Shown here piece by piece: positions 1-11,827 of a stretch of DNA of 64,000 nt. Location of the stretch: contig NZ_CP132191.1 in the NCBI RefSeq assembly GCF_030718845.1, positions 620,001-684,000 of the forward strand, in the 5' to 3' direction. Below the pieces are notes generated by a model. It made no database searches and was not told where the DNA came from. It was given only the letters and a program-made list of their open reading frames with translations. The first letter of the stretch is position 1, and each line of letters opens with the position of its first letter. Source of the stretch: Mycoplasma seminis (GTDB lineage Bacteria; Bacillota_I; Bacilli_A; Mycoplasmatales; Metamycoplasmataceae). The position numbers and the translations under genes were made by a program.

Positions 1-3000
1 TATTTTTTACCTTTATTACCATCAATTTCTAGCTCAACAAATTTTCTCTCATTAGCAACAGCATCTAAATTAGCTATATCATAATCAACACCTAAAATAA
101 GTGAGTTAAAATGATTAATAACTTGTTTCTTGATGGTATCCTTTATTTTTTCAACATTATTTTCACCTTTTAAGTTAATTTTTAAATCCGCATAATTACT
201 AAAGATATCTTTAGTATTAATTTGTTTTTGTTTATTTCATTTTTCAGTGATATCAATTAGAAAACTACTTGCACCAGACAGAGAATATTCTTTTAAAAAC
301 TCTTCTTTTAATGCGACATTAAGTCTCATAAAGTTATTATCTCAATTAGCTGAAAGTGTAACTTTATCATAATGCTTAAAATCATTTAATCACATTTGTG
401 TATTTGAAGTTATCTTGTTTTTGAATTCTTCAAAACTTCAAGTTTCTTTTAAAGTAGTATTAATATATTCAGCATTTCAACTAATATTAATAACTTGCTT
501 ATCTTCACCATTAATTTTAAGTGGTATAGTAATTTCTTCAGCACTTAATTTATGGTTAATATTGTATGAATTAAGCTTTAAATGCAATTTAACAGCATTA
601 TTTCCATCAAATGATATTTTGTCTATCTCAACATAATTTGCACCTTTAAAATCATCAAAAAAGTACTTTTTAATATCATTAAATTTTCAACTATCACCAT
701 CAGCAAATTTTTCTGTGAATTCTTCTTTAGTTAGTTGTTTATATCCTTTTAAAAGTGGAGAAATAGCTATATATGAATTAAACTTTTCATTGTTATAAAC
801 TGCATTCATAAACAACTTGTAATATTCCATAATATCTTCATATTTAAGTGAGAATATCACATCATCTTTTAATTGATATTTTTCTGATATAAAGTTATAC
901 ATTTCAGCACCAATTTTTGAATTTCAAAATGGTATTAAATATGCATTAGAAACATTATCAGTAAAAAAGCTTTGTGGAGATGTTTTATCATCAATTAGGA
1001 CAAATTTAAAGTTAGAAATAGTATTCTCACCATTTTGCACTATTAAATATAATCCACTAGTTGAAATATAGTTATTTTCAGAATTTTGATTTGTATCATC
1101 ATAATAATTAGTATTGTATGCTAGTGCATCTTCCATATCTGTTAATATTTTGAATATCTTTACATCTTTTGTTTTACCAATATAAGATTTTAATCCACCT
1201 TTTCCAAGTACTACAGCTTCAGCAATAAAACCAGCATCTTTTAAATTAGGTTTAAATAATGTTTTAGCACCTAATGGTAGATATGTATCACTATAATATG
1301 TTGCTTGTTTATCATCTGTTTTATATGCATTGTATCAAGATGCAGTATATTCTTCATCTTCATTATAGTTTTCTTCATAAAACTGAAAACCTTTACTATC
1401 CACTCAAATTAATTGTTTTTTAGTTCCAGTATTAGCATCAATACTTGCATCATAAAGTTCATTAGGTATTTTATTACCTTTTTCATCCTTAATTTCATTA
1501 CCATCTTCATCTATCTTATAAGGAGAAATAAGTACTTTTTGATGGTAGTTTTCATTAGGATTTCAAGCATATCATTTAAAGTCTTCTTGAATACTTCTTG
1601 AATTGATAACAAGTATCTTTTTATAATGTTTAACTAAATTTTCATCCAAATTCCCTTTTCCATTATATGTAAGGATTTCAATCTTGTATTCATTTTTTGA
1701 GTGCGAGTTTTCTTCAGTTTTAGCAACTTCTTCACCATTAATATTAGTCGTTTCTACACCGCTATCAAACTCTCTCTCGGTATCATTAGCACTACTTCTA
1801 TTATCTTTTAATTCTTCACTAAAGAATTTATCAAGTACATCTATTCTTTTACCATTAATTTTTAGCACTTCATTTTCATTTAGTGTTGTAAAAGAAACTT
1901 TTAATGGAGTATGTACTTCATATTTACCAAGATAACATTTTTTACCTTTACATTTAATTTCCTTATCATTAGGAACTCTAATTAATTTATCATCAACAAG
2001 TTCAGTTGTTCCAGTTTCAAAATCAACTCATTTTCCTAAGTCAATCGTTAATCTTTTATCAACTTCTTGTGATTTGAAATATTCACTAGGAGCAAAATTT
2101 ACTTTAAGATTTTTATAAATCATATAATTACTTCACGGAGATGAAAGATATAAATTAATATGCGAACCATCTACTTTACCCATACTTAGATTTACAATAT
2201 CATCTTTATTTAAACGCATTTGTTTTGCTATCTTGCTTCTAATTTTATTATTCACTCTATCAACTTCATCATTTAAATATTCTCAATTACTTTTAAGTGA
2301 TTTTTCAGAACCTTTTTTGAGTTCAGTTTCAATATCACCACCAGTATCAGTAATTACAGTTAAAGATTTTTCTCAATAATTTTTTAACTCATCAACAAAG
2401 TTGTTATATTGTTGTGCTATTTTATAATTTTTATATTTGTTATATTTTTCATCATCAATATATGAATATTCAAATATTATTTCATCAAGAATAATATTTA
2501 CTTTAGGATTAAGGGATGTTTTATTATTTGCTGTGTAGATTGCATAAACATTAAAAGAACCGAAATCAATTGATTTTAGAAATTTATTTCAACTAATATG
2601 ATTTTTAATTACATTAATATCAAATTTAGGAATTACTACAGACTTATCATATTTAATACTCAATGGAGTACCACTATTGATATAATCAACCATTTCTTGA
2701 TGGAAAGTCATTCTTTTTTTATAGCGACGAGAAGACAGGTTAGAATTATCAATAACATATTTAGTATCAACTTCAGTATTATCTATATTAAATCCACGAT
2801 TTCCAAATCAGAAATATAAATCTTCAATTCATTTATCACCGAAATATTTGCTATTTCATATTTCTTTATTTACATTAAAAGTTCAAGAAAAAGAAGTTAA
2901 TGTGTTTTGCATATTATTATGCATTTGACTTAATGCATATGATATATTATACTCACCAGATGGTATGGTATTATAGTTGAATATGATACTAGATACAAAA

Positions 3001-3905
3001 CAAGGTACAGTGCTTATTGCACTTGCACCAAGTAATAAAAGCTTCTTATTCTTTATCAAAATTTCATCATCAATTACATCCTTATAAATATCTGTATCAA
3101 ACTCTTGTTTTGTATCATAAGCTTGAAAGTTTTCAAGTCTTTTTTCTCTATTATCATCTTCTTTTTTGTTTTTGTGTTGTTGCTTTTCTCTTGTTTTTTG
3201 TAAGTCTTTTTTATGTTGTGAAATTTTATCTAAATCATTTTGTGAAATATTGTATCCACTCATAGCTTGCAATAATAAATCCATTTTTTCATTTAGGATT
3301 TTAATTTCATCTTCCACATTTTCAATTTCACTAATAATATTATGTTGAAATGGAGAAAGTGATGCGAAAAAGCTTTTTCTAAATGAATAAAATAAATCAT
3401 TTTTAATATCTTTTAAGATAATTGCTTTTTCTTCATTAGCAAGTTGAGTTGAAATCATTTCTGATAAATAAGATGATAAAGCAACATTATTACCAGCAAG
3501 TTGTTTTTTGAGTTTATTAAGTCGTGTTATATCATCAACATTGTAAAATCTCACAGTTGTTGAAATACCATTTTCTTTTTGTTTCTTTTCTTTAACTCTC
3601 TTTTCAGCTTGCTTAACTCTAGCTAAATCTTTTTTAATTTGCTTTTCAATTTTTGTTTCTTTAGCTTTTTCACTCTCTTGTGTTATTTCTCTTAATATTT
3701 CATCTTCATTAATCATTACTACTCTTTTTCCAAAGCTTCCTTGTTTAAATAAAATGCTTTTTTCAAAATCATTGTAAAACACATCAGCTTTTATTTTTGA
3801 ATACTCGTGCAGTGAAGTTAAATTAGTTCCAATATCAGCTCGTGATAAAAAGCTTGTAATTGAATTATTTAATCCACCACTGTTTTGATAAAGCTGTTTA
3901 ACAGC
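1..3905 (-). pseudogene. C-terminal remnant of IS-split traE, fused in frame to a long membrane-anchored region (runs off window)
   Basis: This is the 3' part of the VirB4-type gene cut by the IS30 element. The frame resumes exactly at the direct repeat (residues A-V-K-Q-L) and first gives the normal VirB4 end (SFLSRADIGT). It then runs without TAA or TAG into a charged coiled-coil stretch rich in Lys/Glu/Gln (about 3660-3100), one hydrophobic segment (about 3050-2980, LLLLGASAIS) and a large polar, Trp- and Tyr-containing region that is still open at base 1. That is about 1,300 codons after the IS. In other mycoplasma ICEs as I recall them, traE is followed by a separate large gene, so this looks like a fusion of the two; that comparison is from memory. 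With no recognisable start after the IS it is probably not expressed at full length. Confidence 0.75.
3892..3905. repeat. Left direct repeat (target duplication) of the IS30 element
   Basis: The 14 bases agctgtttaacagc occur here and again at 5163-5176, directly outside the two IS ends. In the minus-strand traE frame both copies encode A-V-K-Q with the same phase, so removing one copy plus the IS rebuilds an intact gene. Long target duplications are known for mycoplasmal IS30 members such as IS1630. Confidence 0.9.
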
Positions 3906-5162
3906 GCTCGATTGCAATATGCAGTGCAACACTTTTATTAGTTTATAATAAAAGTGGAGCACTTTTTTGCGCTCCACTGAAAACCCCTGAGAAAGGATTT
4001 CGCATACATTATACAAGAATTACAGCAAAAGTAAGATGTGTAATAGAAGCTTTGTTAAAAGAAAATTTTAGTATATCTGAAATTGCGAAAATTACTGGAT
4101 TTTCAAAGAGCTCTATATCTAGAGAAATTACATACAATGCTGATTTATACGGGTATACGGCTGAATACGCACAATATAAACATGATATGAGAAATAAGTG
4201 AAAATATTATTTTAAGTTGCGCAATAAAATCGAAAAATATCCAAATTTTACAAATGTTTTTATAGATAAATTTAACAAACGTTCATTTGGAGTTAAACTG
4301 ACACATACATATATTAAGTTTAATTATAATTTTGAATTTCCTTCATATAGAACTGTTTTTAATTGGATAAATTCAAACGCTTGAGAAATAACAAAAGAAG
4401 ATAGGTTGAGACGTCATTATAAAAAGGAGGAAAAAGAACTAAGAGTGCAGTTGAATTCTGAGTTGGTGCAAGATGAGTTAGACCATTTTGAACTAGACCT
4501 CAGAAAATAAATGATAGGTCAGAATTCGGTCATTGAGAAGTTGATTTTATCGTTGGAAAATCCGGAAAGGAAAACTATAACTTGTTAACTTTTACAGAAA
4601 GAAAAACAAGATACGGAATAATTAAAAAGATAAAGGGTAAAAATCCATGAAATGTTGCAGAGGTTTTATGAAATTTAATTAGAGAAAAACAATTAAATGT
4701 TAAAAGCATAACAGCTGATAATGGATTTGAGTTCTCAAAACTTTTTTATCTAGGATATAGGCTTCAAATTATTATTTATCGTGCAGACCCATATGCTTCA
4801 TTTCAAAAAGGAGGAAACGAAAACTTTAATGGTTTAGTTAGAAGATTCTTTCCAAAAGGCACAAATTTTAATAATATTTCTGAAGAAGAAATATTGGCTG
4901 TACAAAATGAAATAAATAATATGCCTAGGGAAATTTTCAATTGACAATCAGCTGATGAACTATTCTATGACTGAAATTATTATAAGGATAAATGGACACC
5001 AATACCAGGTGATGAACGCTTTTTTATCAGAAACAATTTAAAAAGAAAATCGAATACAGCAAAAAACAAATTTTTTAAAAATAAAAGTAAATTTTAGGGG
5101 TTTAAAAAATATCCGGAATTTTTCCAGATATTTTTTCTGTTGCAATGCACATTGCAATTAAG
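3906..5162 (+). mobile_element. IS30-family insertion sequence, about 1,257 bp, inside traE
   Basis: The element lies between 14-bp direct repeats. Its ends are imperfect inverted repeats of about 25 bp (3907-3931 and 5138-5162), sharing a core attgcaat.tgca.tgcaaca with four mismatches. Just inside the left end are two perfect hairpins: arms 3931-3940 with 3946-3955, and arms 3953-3960 with 3971-3978. They could stop transcription entering from outside. The interior encodes an IS30-type DDE transposase on the plus strand in two overlapping frames. The insertion interrupts the ICE motor gene traE and lies opposite to its direction. Confidence 0.92.
4004..5097 (+). pseudogene. IS30-family DDE transposase, in two frames
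   Basis: Frame one runs to TAA at 4508-4510. It begins with a helix-turn-helix (SISEIAKITGFSKSSISREI, about residues 20-40). Frame two, shifted by -1, overlaps at the run agaaaataa near 4502-4510 and carries the catalytic part: EFGHWEVDFIVG with the first Asp, ITADNGFEF with the second, and the Glu in KGGNENFNG, followed by the typical IS30 sequence LVRRFFPKGTNF. It ends at TAG 5095-5097. No ATG, GTG or TTG lies at the expected start; the position equivalent to the usual Met-His-Tyr is ATA at 4004, preceded by aaagga. The shift at A-AAA-TAA could be programmed frameshifting or decay. The catalytic residues are intact. Confidence 0.85.
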
Positions 5163-5176
5163 AGCTGTTTAACAGC
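5163..5176. repeat. Right direct repeat (target duplication) of the IS30 element
   Basis: Second copy of agctgtttaacagc, immediately right of the right-hand IS inverted repeat. It encodes A-V-K-Q within the 5' part of traE in the minus strand. Confidence 0.9.
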
Positions 5177-7687
5177 TTCTAAATCATTTTGTCTTAATCC
5201 AAAGAAATATGAATATTGTGAGTTCATCATAATTGCTTCAGCTTTTTTGCTTGCATCAGCATTAGAAAGAAAATCTGATGGATTTTGTGATGCAATCAGC
5301 ATACCAGCATTATATTTTCTCACCGTTTTTGTCATATAGAATAATGCATCAAGTGTTAGTTTATTATCTTTAAATCTATGAAACTCATCAACAAGTATTG
5401 TGCTTTTAGTTTCTTTATCTAAAATGAAGTTATTAAATATCTTAGTCTGTAAGTATGAAATAAGCACAAATACTGAAACAGCAGATATCTCATCATCACT
5501 AATATCAAGTTTTGAGATATTAAATACAATAAAATCACTATCTAAATTCATATTAGTTGTTCCATTGTAAATATATTGATATTTACCATTGTTTTCAAAT
5601 AAGAATTCAAGTGTTTCAATAATATCTGCTAGCATTAATTGCTTGCTTGCAATATTTTCACCTTGTGGTAGTTTATATTCTTTAGCAAAAGCAATTAAAT
5701 CACTCATATTAGGAAAAGCAAAGTGTGCTAATTCTTCAATACTTTTAATTTCATACACATCTAATTTTGCATAAAGTGCTTTTACTAGTTTCAGTAGCAT
5801 CATAATGTATGCTAAACTTCATTCATTATTAATTAATTTAAAGTATGCTTCTAATCATTCTAAATGCTTATTAATGATTAATTTCACACCTAATGCATCA
5901 ACTTCATCTTCATCATAAAGTTGAAATCTAATTTCAAGTGGATTAATTGTTGTGTTTTTACCACTACCTAAATCTATAACTTCACCACCAAATTTTTCAC
6001 ACAACTTAACATACTCACCTTGAATATCAAGTATATATACTCTATTGTTTTCAGCAAGTAGTGAAAGTACTTCTTTTCCAAGAAATGTACTTTTACCTTT
6101 ACCACTACTTCCTAGCACAAAAGCATTGTAATTACTTCTCTTGCTTGAATTCTTATAAAACCTATTAATGATAAGTGGTTCAGCAGTATCATAAGTTAAT
6201 GATGCAATATTAATGTTTCCATCATTCACCATTGCATTTTCAAAAGCTCATCCGTGTGAAAAGTTATAAGAACTCATTTCCATTTGTTCCTTGAGATTAT
6301 TTGTGGTAATTAAGCAAGTTTGAGAATAAGCTTCAAATTGCTTAAATGGTAATGGATTAAGGTTTATCTTATATTTTCTAGCTTCTCTAAAATTACTATT
6401 CTCAATTTCTTTTAATTCTTCATAGCTACTTGCTTTATTAATCACCAGTAGTTGAATATCATAAAGTTTATTTTGATTTGTGATAAGTTGCTCTTGCAAG
6501 TACTCCATTGCTTGTAATTGCAATAAATTACTCTTTTTAGCATACTTAGATTTCATACCATTGATATTATCTTCAGTTCGTTTTGTTCCTTTATCAAGCA
6601 TCATTGCTTGCATATCTTCATTAAATGGAACACATTGCATTACAATTTGTGAATTGTTATTCATAAGTGGTTGCATTCAATTATTAGGAAGTTGCAGTGG
6701 TAATTCACTCATCGCTTGCACTGAATAATAAATTTCATTCATCTTAAAGTAGTTTTTCTTAAATACCACTTCATCTACCGCAAGTAATTCATCTAAATAA
6801 ATATGATTTCCTTTATCTTGATTTTCTTCAGCAAAATACATTTGCATAAGTTCATCACTTATTTCCACATCGTGTTTATTTGCAATAAATTTAAGCAATT
6901 TCTCTTGTTTAAGGATTTCATTCATCAATCCCATTTTGTCTAAAGTATCAGAAATATGGTTTAATCCTTTAAATACATTTTCCTTATTTTTAGAATATAA
7001 AACAATATAGTATTTATCAACTTCATAACTTGTATTTAGTTCATTAAAATCATTCATTCTAGCATCATAATATTTCTTAAAGTTTTCTTTAACATTTTCA
7101 TCAGCTAGCTTTTTCATTTTAATTTTCTTATTAGCTTCTAAATACTTAATGTTTTTTGAATAATCTTCCAAATCTCTTAACCGCACAATACTAATTTGTG
7201 TTTCAAGTGCATCTAAAATATCAGTAAATTGTCTAATAAACATTTCAGCATCATTTTCATCTTCACTTCAAGGATTTGTTCCATTAAATGCAATAACACC
7301 AAGAAATCTTTTTCCACCTTTAATGTTTTTAGTTGCAATAAACATTTCATCCACAATATCTTCATAAGGTATAAGGTTAAATGTATTATTTCCTTTAGCA
7401 GAAGTTTTCACATACTTCTTATTAGAAAACATATATTTAATTGCACGAAAAATTAGCACATAAGCACGACAGTTATATTTTCTATTTTTCATAAGTAGAA
7501 AACTAAAAGATATCATAAGAAATATTGTAAGAATTAGCTTAAAGATTTCATTTACACTTGATGGAAGTATTGTAAATCCAATTACAAATGAAAGCACCGC
7601 TAGCACCATCGCAACAGCAAAATCACCAAGATTAAAATCTCTATAAATCAATAATTTATTCTTATTATTACCTTTAGGTTGTAGCAT
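5163..7687 (-). pseudogene. traE: traE, VirB4-type conjugation ATPase, 5' part, disrupted by the IS
   Basis: VirB4/TraE is the motor ATPase of type IV secretion. About 842 codons precede the IS. The first about 100 residues contain two hydrophobic segments, like the PrgI-type module often linked to Gram-positive and mollicute VirB4. Walker A is GSSGKGKST at about residues 526-534 and Walker B is TILVDEF at about 763-769, followed by a conserved ASQNPSDF element. Translation past the direct repeat enters the IS and ends within it (a stop lies near 5102), so the product lacks the last part of the ATPase domain. The start ATG at 7687 overlaps the stop of the VirB6-like gene as TAATG, implying coupling. 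All segments share one frame with TGA as Trp. Confidence 0.92.
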
Positions 7688-9228
7688 TATTTACCATCCT
7701 TATCACCAAAATAATCTTTATATTTCTTATTAAATGCTTTAGCATCTTTTTTATCTTGTTTAGGTTTTACTCACTTTTTGAAAGCATCACCAATATTTAG
7801 TCTTCCTTGATTTCTTTTTTCACTCAATATTCTTGTAGCATTTTCTTTACTTGCATCTCTTTGAGATTTTGTTGTATATCCCATATTAGCTCTTTTAGCA
7901 TCTCTTAGTGCTTTATGTTCCTTGCTAAATGGATTAATTCTATCCTTGAATTTTGTATTATCTTTATAATATTGTTTAGCTTGTTTGTTAGCTTGTTTGT
8001 TTTCAAATGCTTTTACTTTAGCATCTCTAATTTGTGAGTGCATTTGACTGCGAGTAATCTCACCTTTTTTAAATTTAGCAATTGCTTGTTTTCTATCCAA
8101 TGCAAGTTGTTTTCCATTAGCACCAAGTCCAAATCTTCCAATATCACCAGCTTTTTTACCAAGAGCAACACTTGCACCAGCACCAGCGAGAGCTAATCCA
8201 CCCATTTTTCCTAGCATTCTTCCACCAGTAATAACTGATTTCATATCTTGCATACCTTCTTTAATTGATGCACTCTCACCAATAAAGCTTGATACTTCAG
8301 CACCAAAGTTTTGCATTGCTAATGCACCACCAACATACAGTGCAACTGAAAGAAGTATCTTAAGTAAGAAACCAACATCATCAAGTGCATTAATATAACT
8401 TCCAGCACGAGCGACAAATTGCACATAAATTTGAATACCAACAAAGAAAGCAAGTATTGAAAGTTGTTTTCCAATATATTGTGTTCGTCAAATTTTTATT
8501 CTTTTTCCATCATCCATAATGGATGCTGAAACCACAAATGGAGATATCATAAATAATCAGAACATTTGCAACACTTTTCCAACTACCAGCATAATACCAA
8601 GCACTAAACAATAAATTGTTCCAAGTGCTATCATTGCACCAGTAATAATCACTTGCACCCCTTCACCTCAATTTAACTTATCATAAAAGTCTCTAGGTAT
8701 TGTATATTGAGAAGAAGTATTTAAAGAGCTTCAAGAATTTCAATCTTCCATTGATATTCTTCCTTGTAATTCTCTTTTATCATATAAAGAACTTCAGATG
8801 GTATCACTTAATGTACTATTACCACCATTACCAAGAATAACACCTACTACAAGTGCTATAAGCATATTAGCAACAAACAGTATCACGGGAATACCTATTA
8901 AATATAAAGTACCTACTGCACTTCTTTTAAGAGCTATTCTCACATAATTATCACTACCATCCATTTTTGCATAGTGCATCCGCACCACTGAAAGCATCAC
9001 CATAAACACTCACATTACCAACGAGACTATCACAAACCGCACAAACATTAATGGTACTTCAGCACCACTAATACCATCTGATATTCTCACACCAAATAGT
9101 ATGTATTGTGGTAAATCAATTGCTATCAGTTGATAAGCTTGCACTATTACAGTTATAAGTTTAAGTGGTAATCCAACAAGAATTGTTGAAAAAGCACTAT
9201 AAACACCATAATATAAACCACCAAACAT
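7687..9228 (-). CDS. VirB6/TrbL-like polytopic membrane protein of the ICE channel
   Basis: The product is 513 residues. The N-terminal about 350 residues contain several long hydrophobic segments (for example YLIGIPVILFVANMLIALVV and ILLSVALYVGGALAM), separated by short loops, then a Gly/Ala-rich stretch, and end in a strongly basic, soluble C-terminal tail of about 140 residues. This architecture and its place directly upstream of traE match the VirB6-like component of mollicute ICEs (inner-membrane channel). The start ATG has aggaga eight bases upstream. The stop overlaps the traE start. Assignment rests on topology and context, since VirB6 proteins share little sequence. Confidence 0.75.
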
Positions 9229-9235
9229 TTTTCTC

Positions 9236-9610
9236 CTACATTGTTATAATTGCATTTTTCATAAGTTCAGCACTAGAACTTGTTCCACCACCATTCATAA
9301 ATGCTGTCTGCATAATACCAGTAATTGCACCAGTTAAAGCTCAAATAATTAAAATTGCAACAAATCCAATGAATACTCATTTAACTTTATCCAATTGCTT
9401 TTTTCTCTCATTTTCATCTTCACTTTTTGCACCTTTATAAAATGCAATCGCACAAATAATAGCCATTGCTAGCACAAATAGCCCAGCGAGTGCTCCAAGT
9501 ATGATATTAGCATAAGTCTGCACTTGTGATGCAACTTGTGATATACCAGTTGTAATTGTTTCATTAGAACCGCTTGTTTCAGCGAAATATTTAATAATTG
9601 AATTTTCCAT
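9236..9610 (-). CDS. Small two-TM membrane protein, VirB2/TrbC-like pilin candidate
   Basis: The product has 124 residues: a polar N-terminus of about 30 residues, a first hydrophobic helix (ANIILGALAGLFVLAMAII), a charged loop (KSEDENERKKQLDKVK) and a second hydrophobic helix (VFIGFVAILIIWALTGAITG), then a short polar end. Two helices joined by a charged loop are typical of TrbC/VirB2 major pilin subunits, and the gene lies seven bases before the VirB6-like gene. No cleavable signal peptide is evident. The function is inferred from topology and position only. Confidence 0.65.
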
Positions 9611-9619
9611 AATTTTCCT

Positions 9620-10552
9620 TTACATTTTAAAACCAGAAGTTTCTTCTTCAGTTTCATTTTCATTTTGTTGTGTTGTTTCATTTGTTTCAGCATTTTCATT
9701 AAATGCTTTTTGAATTTTGTATTCTTCATTTCAAACATTAATATTAATTGTCTTTAATGTTATTTCAGCATCGTGCAATGCTAGATACTCATTATCAAGT
9801 GTTTCATTACAATTTGTAATTTCACACAATGCATCATTGTTTTGCATATAAGCTAAGTATTCATTTGCACCAGTTTCAAATAAAGCTTTTTGCATTGTAA
9901 ATTGCATTTCTTCATCTAAAACTTCCACAAGTGGTTTAAGAATATGCTTGTTAAACTCTTGACTAAAGTCTTTAAAATCTTTTAAGTACTTTTTAACTTC
10001 AATCTCATCCATAAAACTTTTTACATTATCCACCAGTTCAGCTACAGTAGCATCAATGCAAATAACTTGATATTTTGAAATCTCTTCAAAAGTGATTTTA
10101 AAGATATCTTGTACCATAAAGTTTTCTTCTAAGTACATATCTTCAAAAGCTTGATAATCAGCTTCATTCAGCAAGTTTTTTGCACCATTTAAAATGGTTT
10201 CATTTATCTTTTCCATAGTTTTATATGGAAATGAATTTTCATTAAAGTAATCAGTGAAATCATCACGATAAACACTTCAGTGATTTCCTTTAAATGTATC
10301 TTCCATTACATATGGATGAAAATCAATTAAATACACTTTAGGATGATTTTGTTTTTCATCCAAGTTATATCAATAATACTTAGAATTATTTTCAACAGCA
10401 TTTGCTTGTAATTTAGCTAATTTTCTATCAGTAATTGAAAAGTTTTTTAAGTGTGAAAAGTATTTACTAATAACATTCACCTTTTCTTGATAAAGTTGCT
10501 TTTCTAATCCATAATTTTTTTCTTTAATTTCTTCATCTATTTGTTGTTTCAT
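9620..10552 (-). CDS. Hypothetical ICE protein, 310 aa
   Basis: Not recognised. It is a soluble, acidic protein with no membrane segment. The N-terminal 60 residues are charged and likely helical, and the C-terminus is Glu/Thr/Asn-rich (NENETEEETSGFKM). The start at 10552 is chosen because the frame is continuous to there and aggtgg precedes it, although a Met at 10216 would give a shorter form. It lies between the SSB-linked genes and the pilin candidate, so it may be an accessory of the transfer apparatus. The stop lies ten bases from the next start. Confidence 0.7.
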
Positions 10553-10557
10553 ACCAC

Positions 10558-11157
10558 CTACATTCTAGATGATGAATTTTCTTCTTTAGTTTCATCATCT
10601 TGTACTGTTTTTTCAGCATTTTCATTATCTTGAATTTGATTTCTATCTAAAATATCTTTATTAATATTCATCTTTTCAAGTTCCAAAATATATGCTTCAT
10701 TATCTAAATCTTTTATTTTAGAAAGCTGATAAAGAATTAGAACATCATTATTGTAAAGAACATTTAATCTACTTCTTGTTGATGAAGAAGTGAATTTTTT
10801 TCATTCTTCTTCAACGGTTTTTTTATCATCTGATTTTTTAATGTATTTGTTAAAAAACTCTTTAGCATAGCAATCATAGTTTTTACAAAAATATTGAAAA
10901 TTATCTATAATATCAACCACATTATCATAATTTTTTAGACTATAATCTACATCATTAAGTTCATCTTGTAATATTTCATCACTAGGAGTTGAAAAAGTTT
11001 TTAATCAATATAAAAAGTGAATAGCTTCTATAAATTTTTCATTTAAATCTTTATGCTCCTTATCTAAATCTCTAATAGCGAAATTGATATTTCATTTTCT
11101 ATAAAGTTTTAATTCTTCAAGTGTCTTAATTTCCTTATTTAATCGTCGCTTATTCAT
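10558..11157 (-). CDS. Hypothetical ICE protein, 199 aa, ending SSSRM
   Basis: Not recognised. It is soluble, rich in Lys, Asp, Asn and Glu, and predicted largely helical. The last residues (ETKEENSSSRM) closely resemble the end of the SSB encoded just upstream (DEETSSSRM). The DNA around its stop and the following start resembles the corresponding junction at 11155-11189, so the two gene ends appear to derive from one duplication. It starts with ATG at 11157, five bases after the SSB stop, and its aggtag ribosome site overlaps that stop. Confidence 0.7.
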
Positions 11158-11162
11158 ACTAC

Positions 11163-11765
11163 CTACATTCTAGACGATGAAGTTTCTTCATCATCATCTG
11201 TTTCTACTTCATCTTCAACAGCTTCTTCTTCATCTATAGCATCTTCACTCTCTTCTGCATCATCAAAGTTAAATAATGTTTCTTTAACTTCTTCTTGTGC
11301 TTGTGCTTCTTGTTGATGCATAGCTTCACTTCTCTTGTAAGCACGAGCAGATGCTTCTTTATCCGCTTGCATAGAGCTTAAATTAGCATACTGTGTTGTA
11401 TTATTTGCTTCCATACCAGCAAGATTACTTGCTTGCACCTTGTTTTCTTTTCTCATTTCTCTCACAGCTTTTGCTTCTAGACACATCACACTCTCAGCAA
11501 CAACTTCAAGTGTTTTTTGACTATATCCGCTAGCATTTGTAAAGTTATTTGCTTTTAGATATCCTTGCATCATAATCAAATCACCTTTTCCAAGATGATT
11601 TACCACATACTCTGCTGACTTATTTCATAATACAACGGGAATAAAGTTGCTTTTTCCTTTAGTATCAACAGCAAGAGATATTCTTGTATATTCATTACCA
11701 TTTTGAGTTGCTTCTAGCTCAGGAGCATTTGCAATTCTTCCAATTAATTTAATTTCATTTAACAT
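11163..11765 (-). CDS. ssb: Single-stranded DNA-binding protein, ICE-encoded
   Basis: The 200-residue product starts with a classic SSB OB-fold (MLNEIKLIGRIANAPELEAT, then SLAVDTKGKSNFIPVVLWNK and GDLIMMQGYLK) over about the first 110 residues. A Gln/Ala/Met-rich linker and a very acidic tail follow. The tail ends in SSSRM rather than the usual acidic stretch closed by Pro-Phe, so contacts with host replication proteins may differ. Within an ICE it would coat the transferred or replicating single strand. aaggtgg lies upstream of the start, just after a terminator-like hairpin. A second SSB-like gene lies at 13767-14309. Confidence 0.9.
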
Positions 11766-11784
11766 TTTTCCACCTTTAAATAAA

Positions 11785-11820
11785 AAACCTTATAACACAC
11801 CATTGTATGCTATAAGGTTT
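11785..11820 (-). terminator. Hairpin plus T-run between the lipoprotein gene and ssb
   Basis: Read on the minus strand, aaaccttata pairs with tataaggttt across a 16-base loop, and the second arm runs straight into a T-rich stretch (ggttttttattt). It lies eight bases after the lipoprotein stop and 20 bases before the ssb start, so it could terminate or attenuate transcription between the two parts of the ICE operon. Confidence 0.75.
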
Positions 11821-11827
11821 CTAAAAA

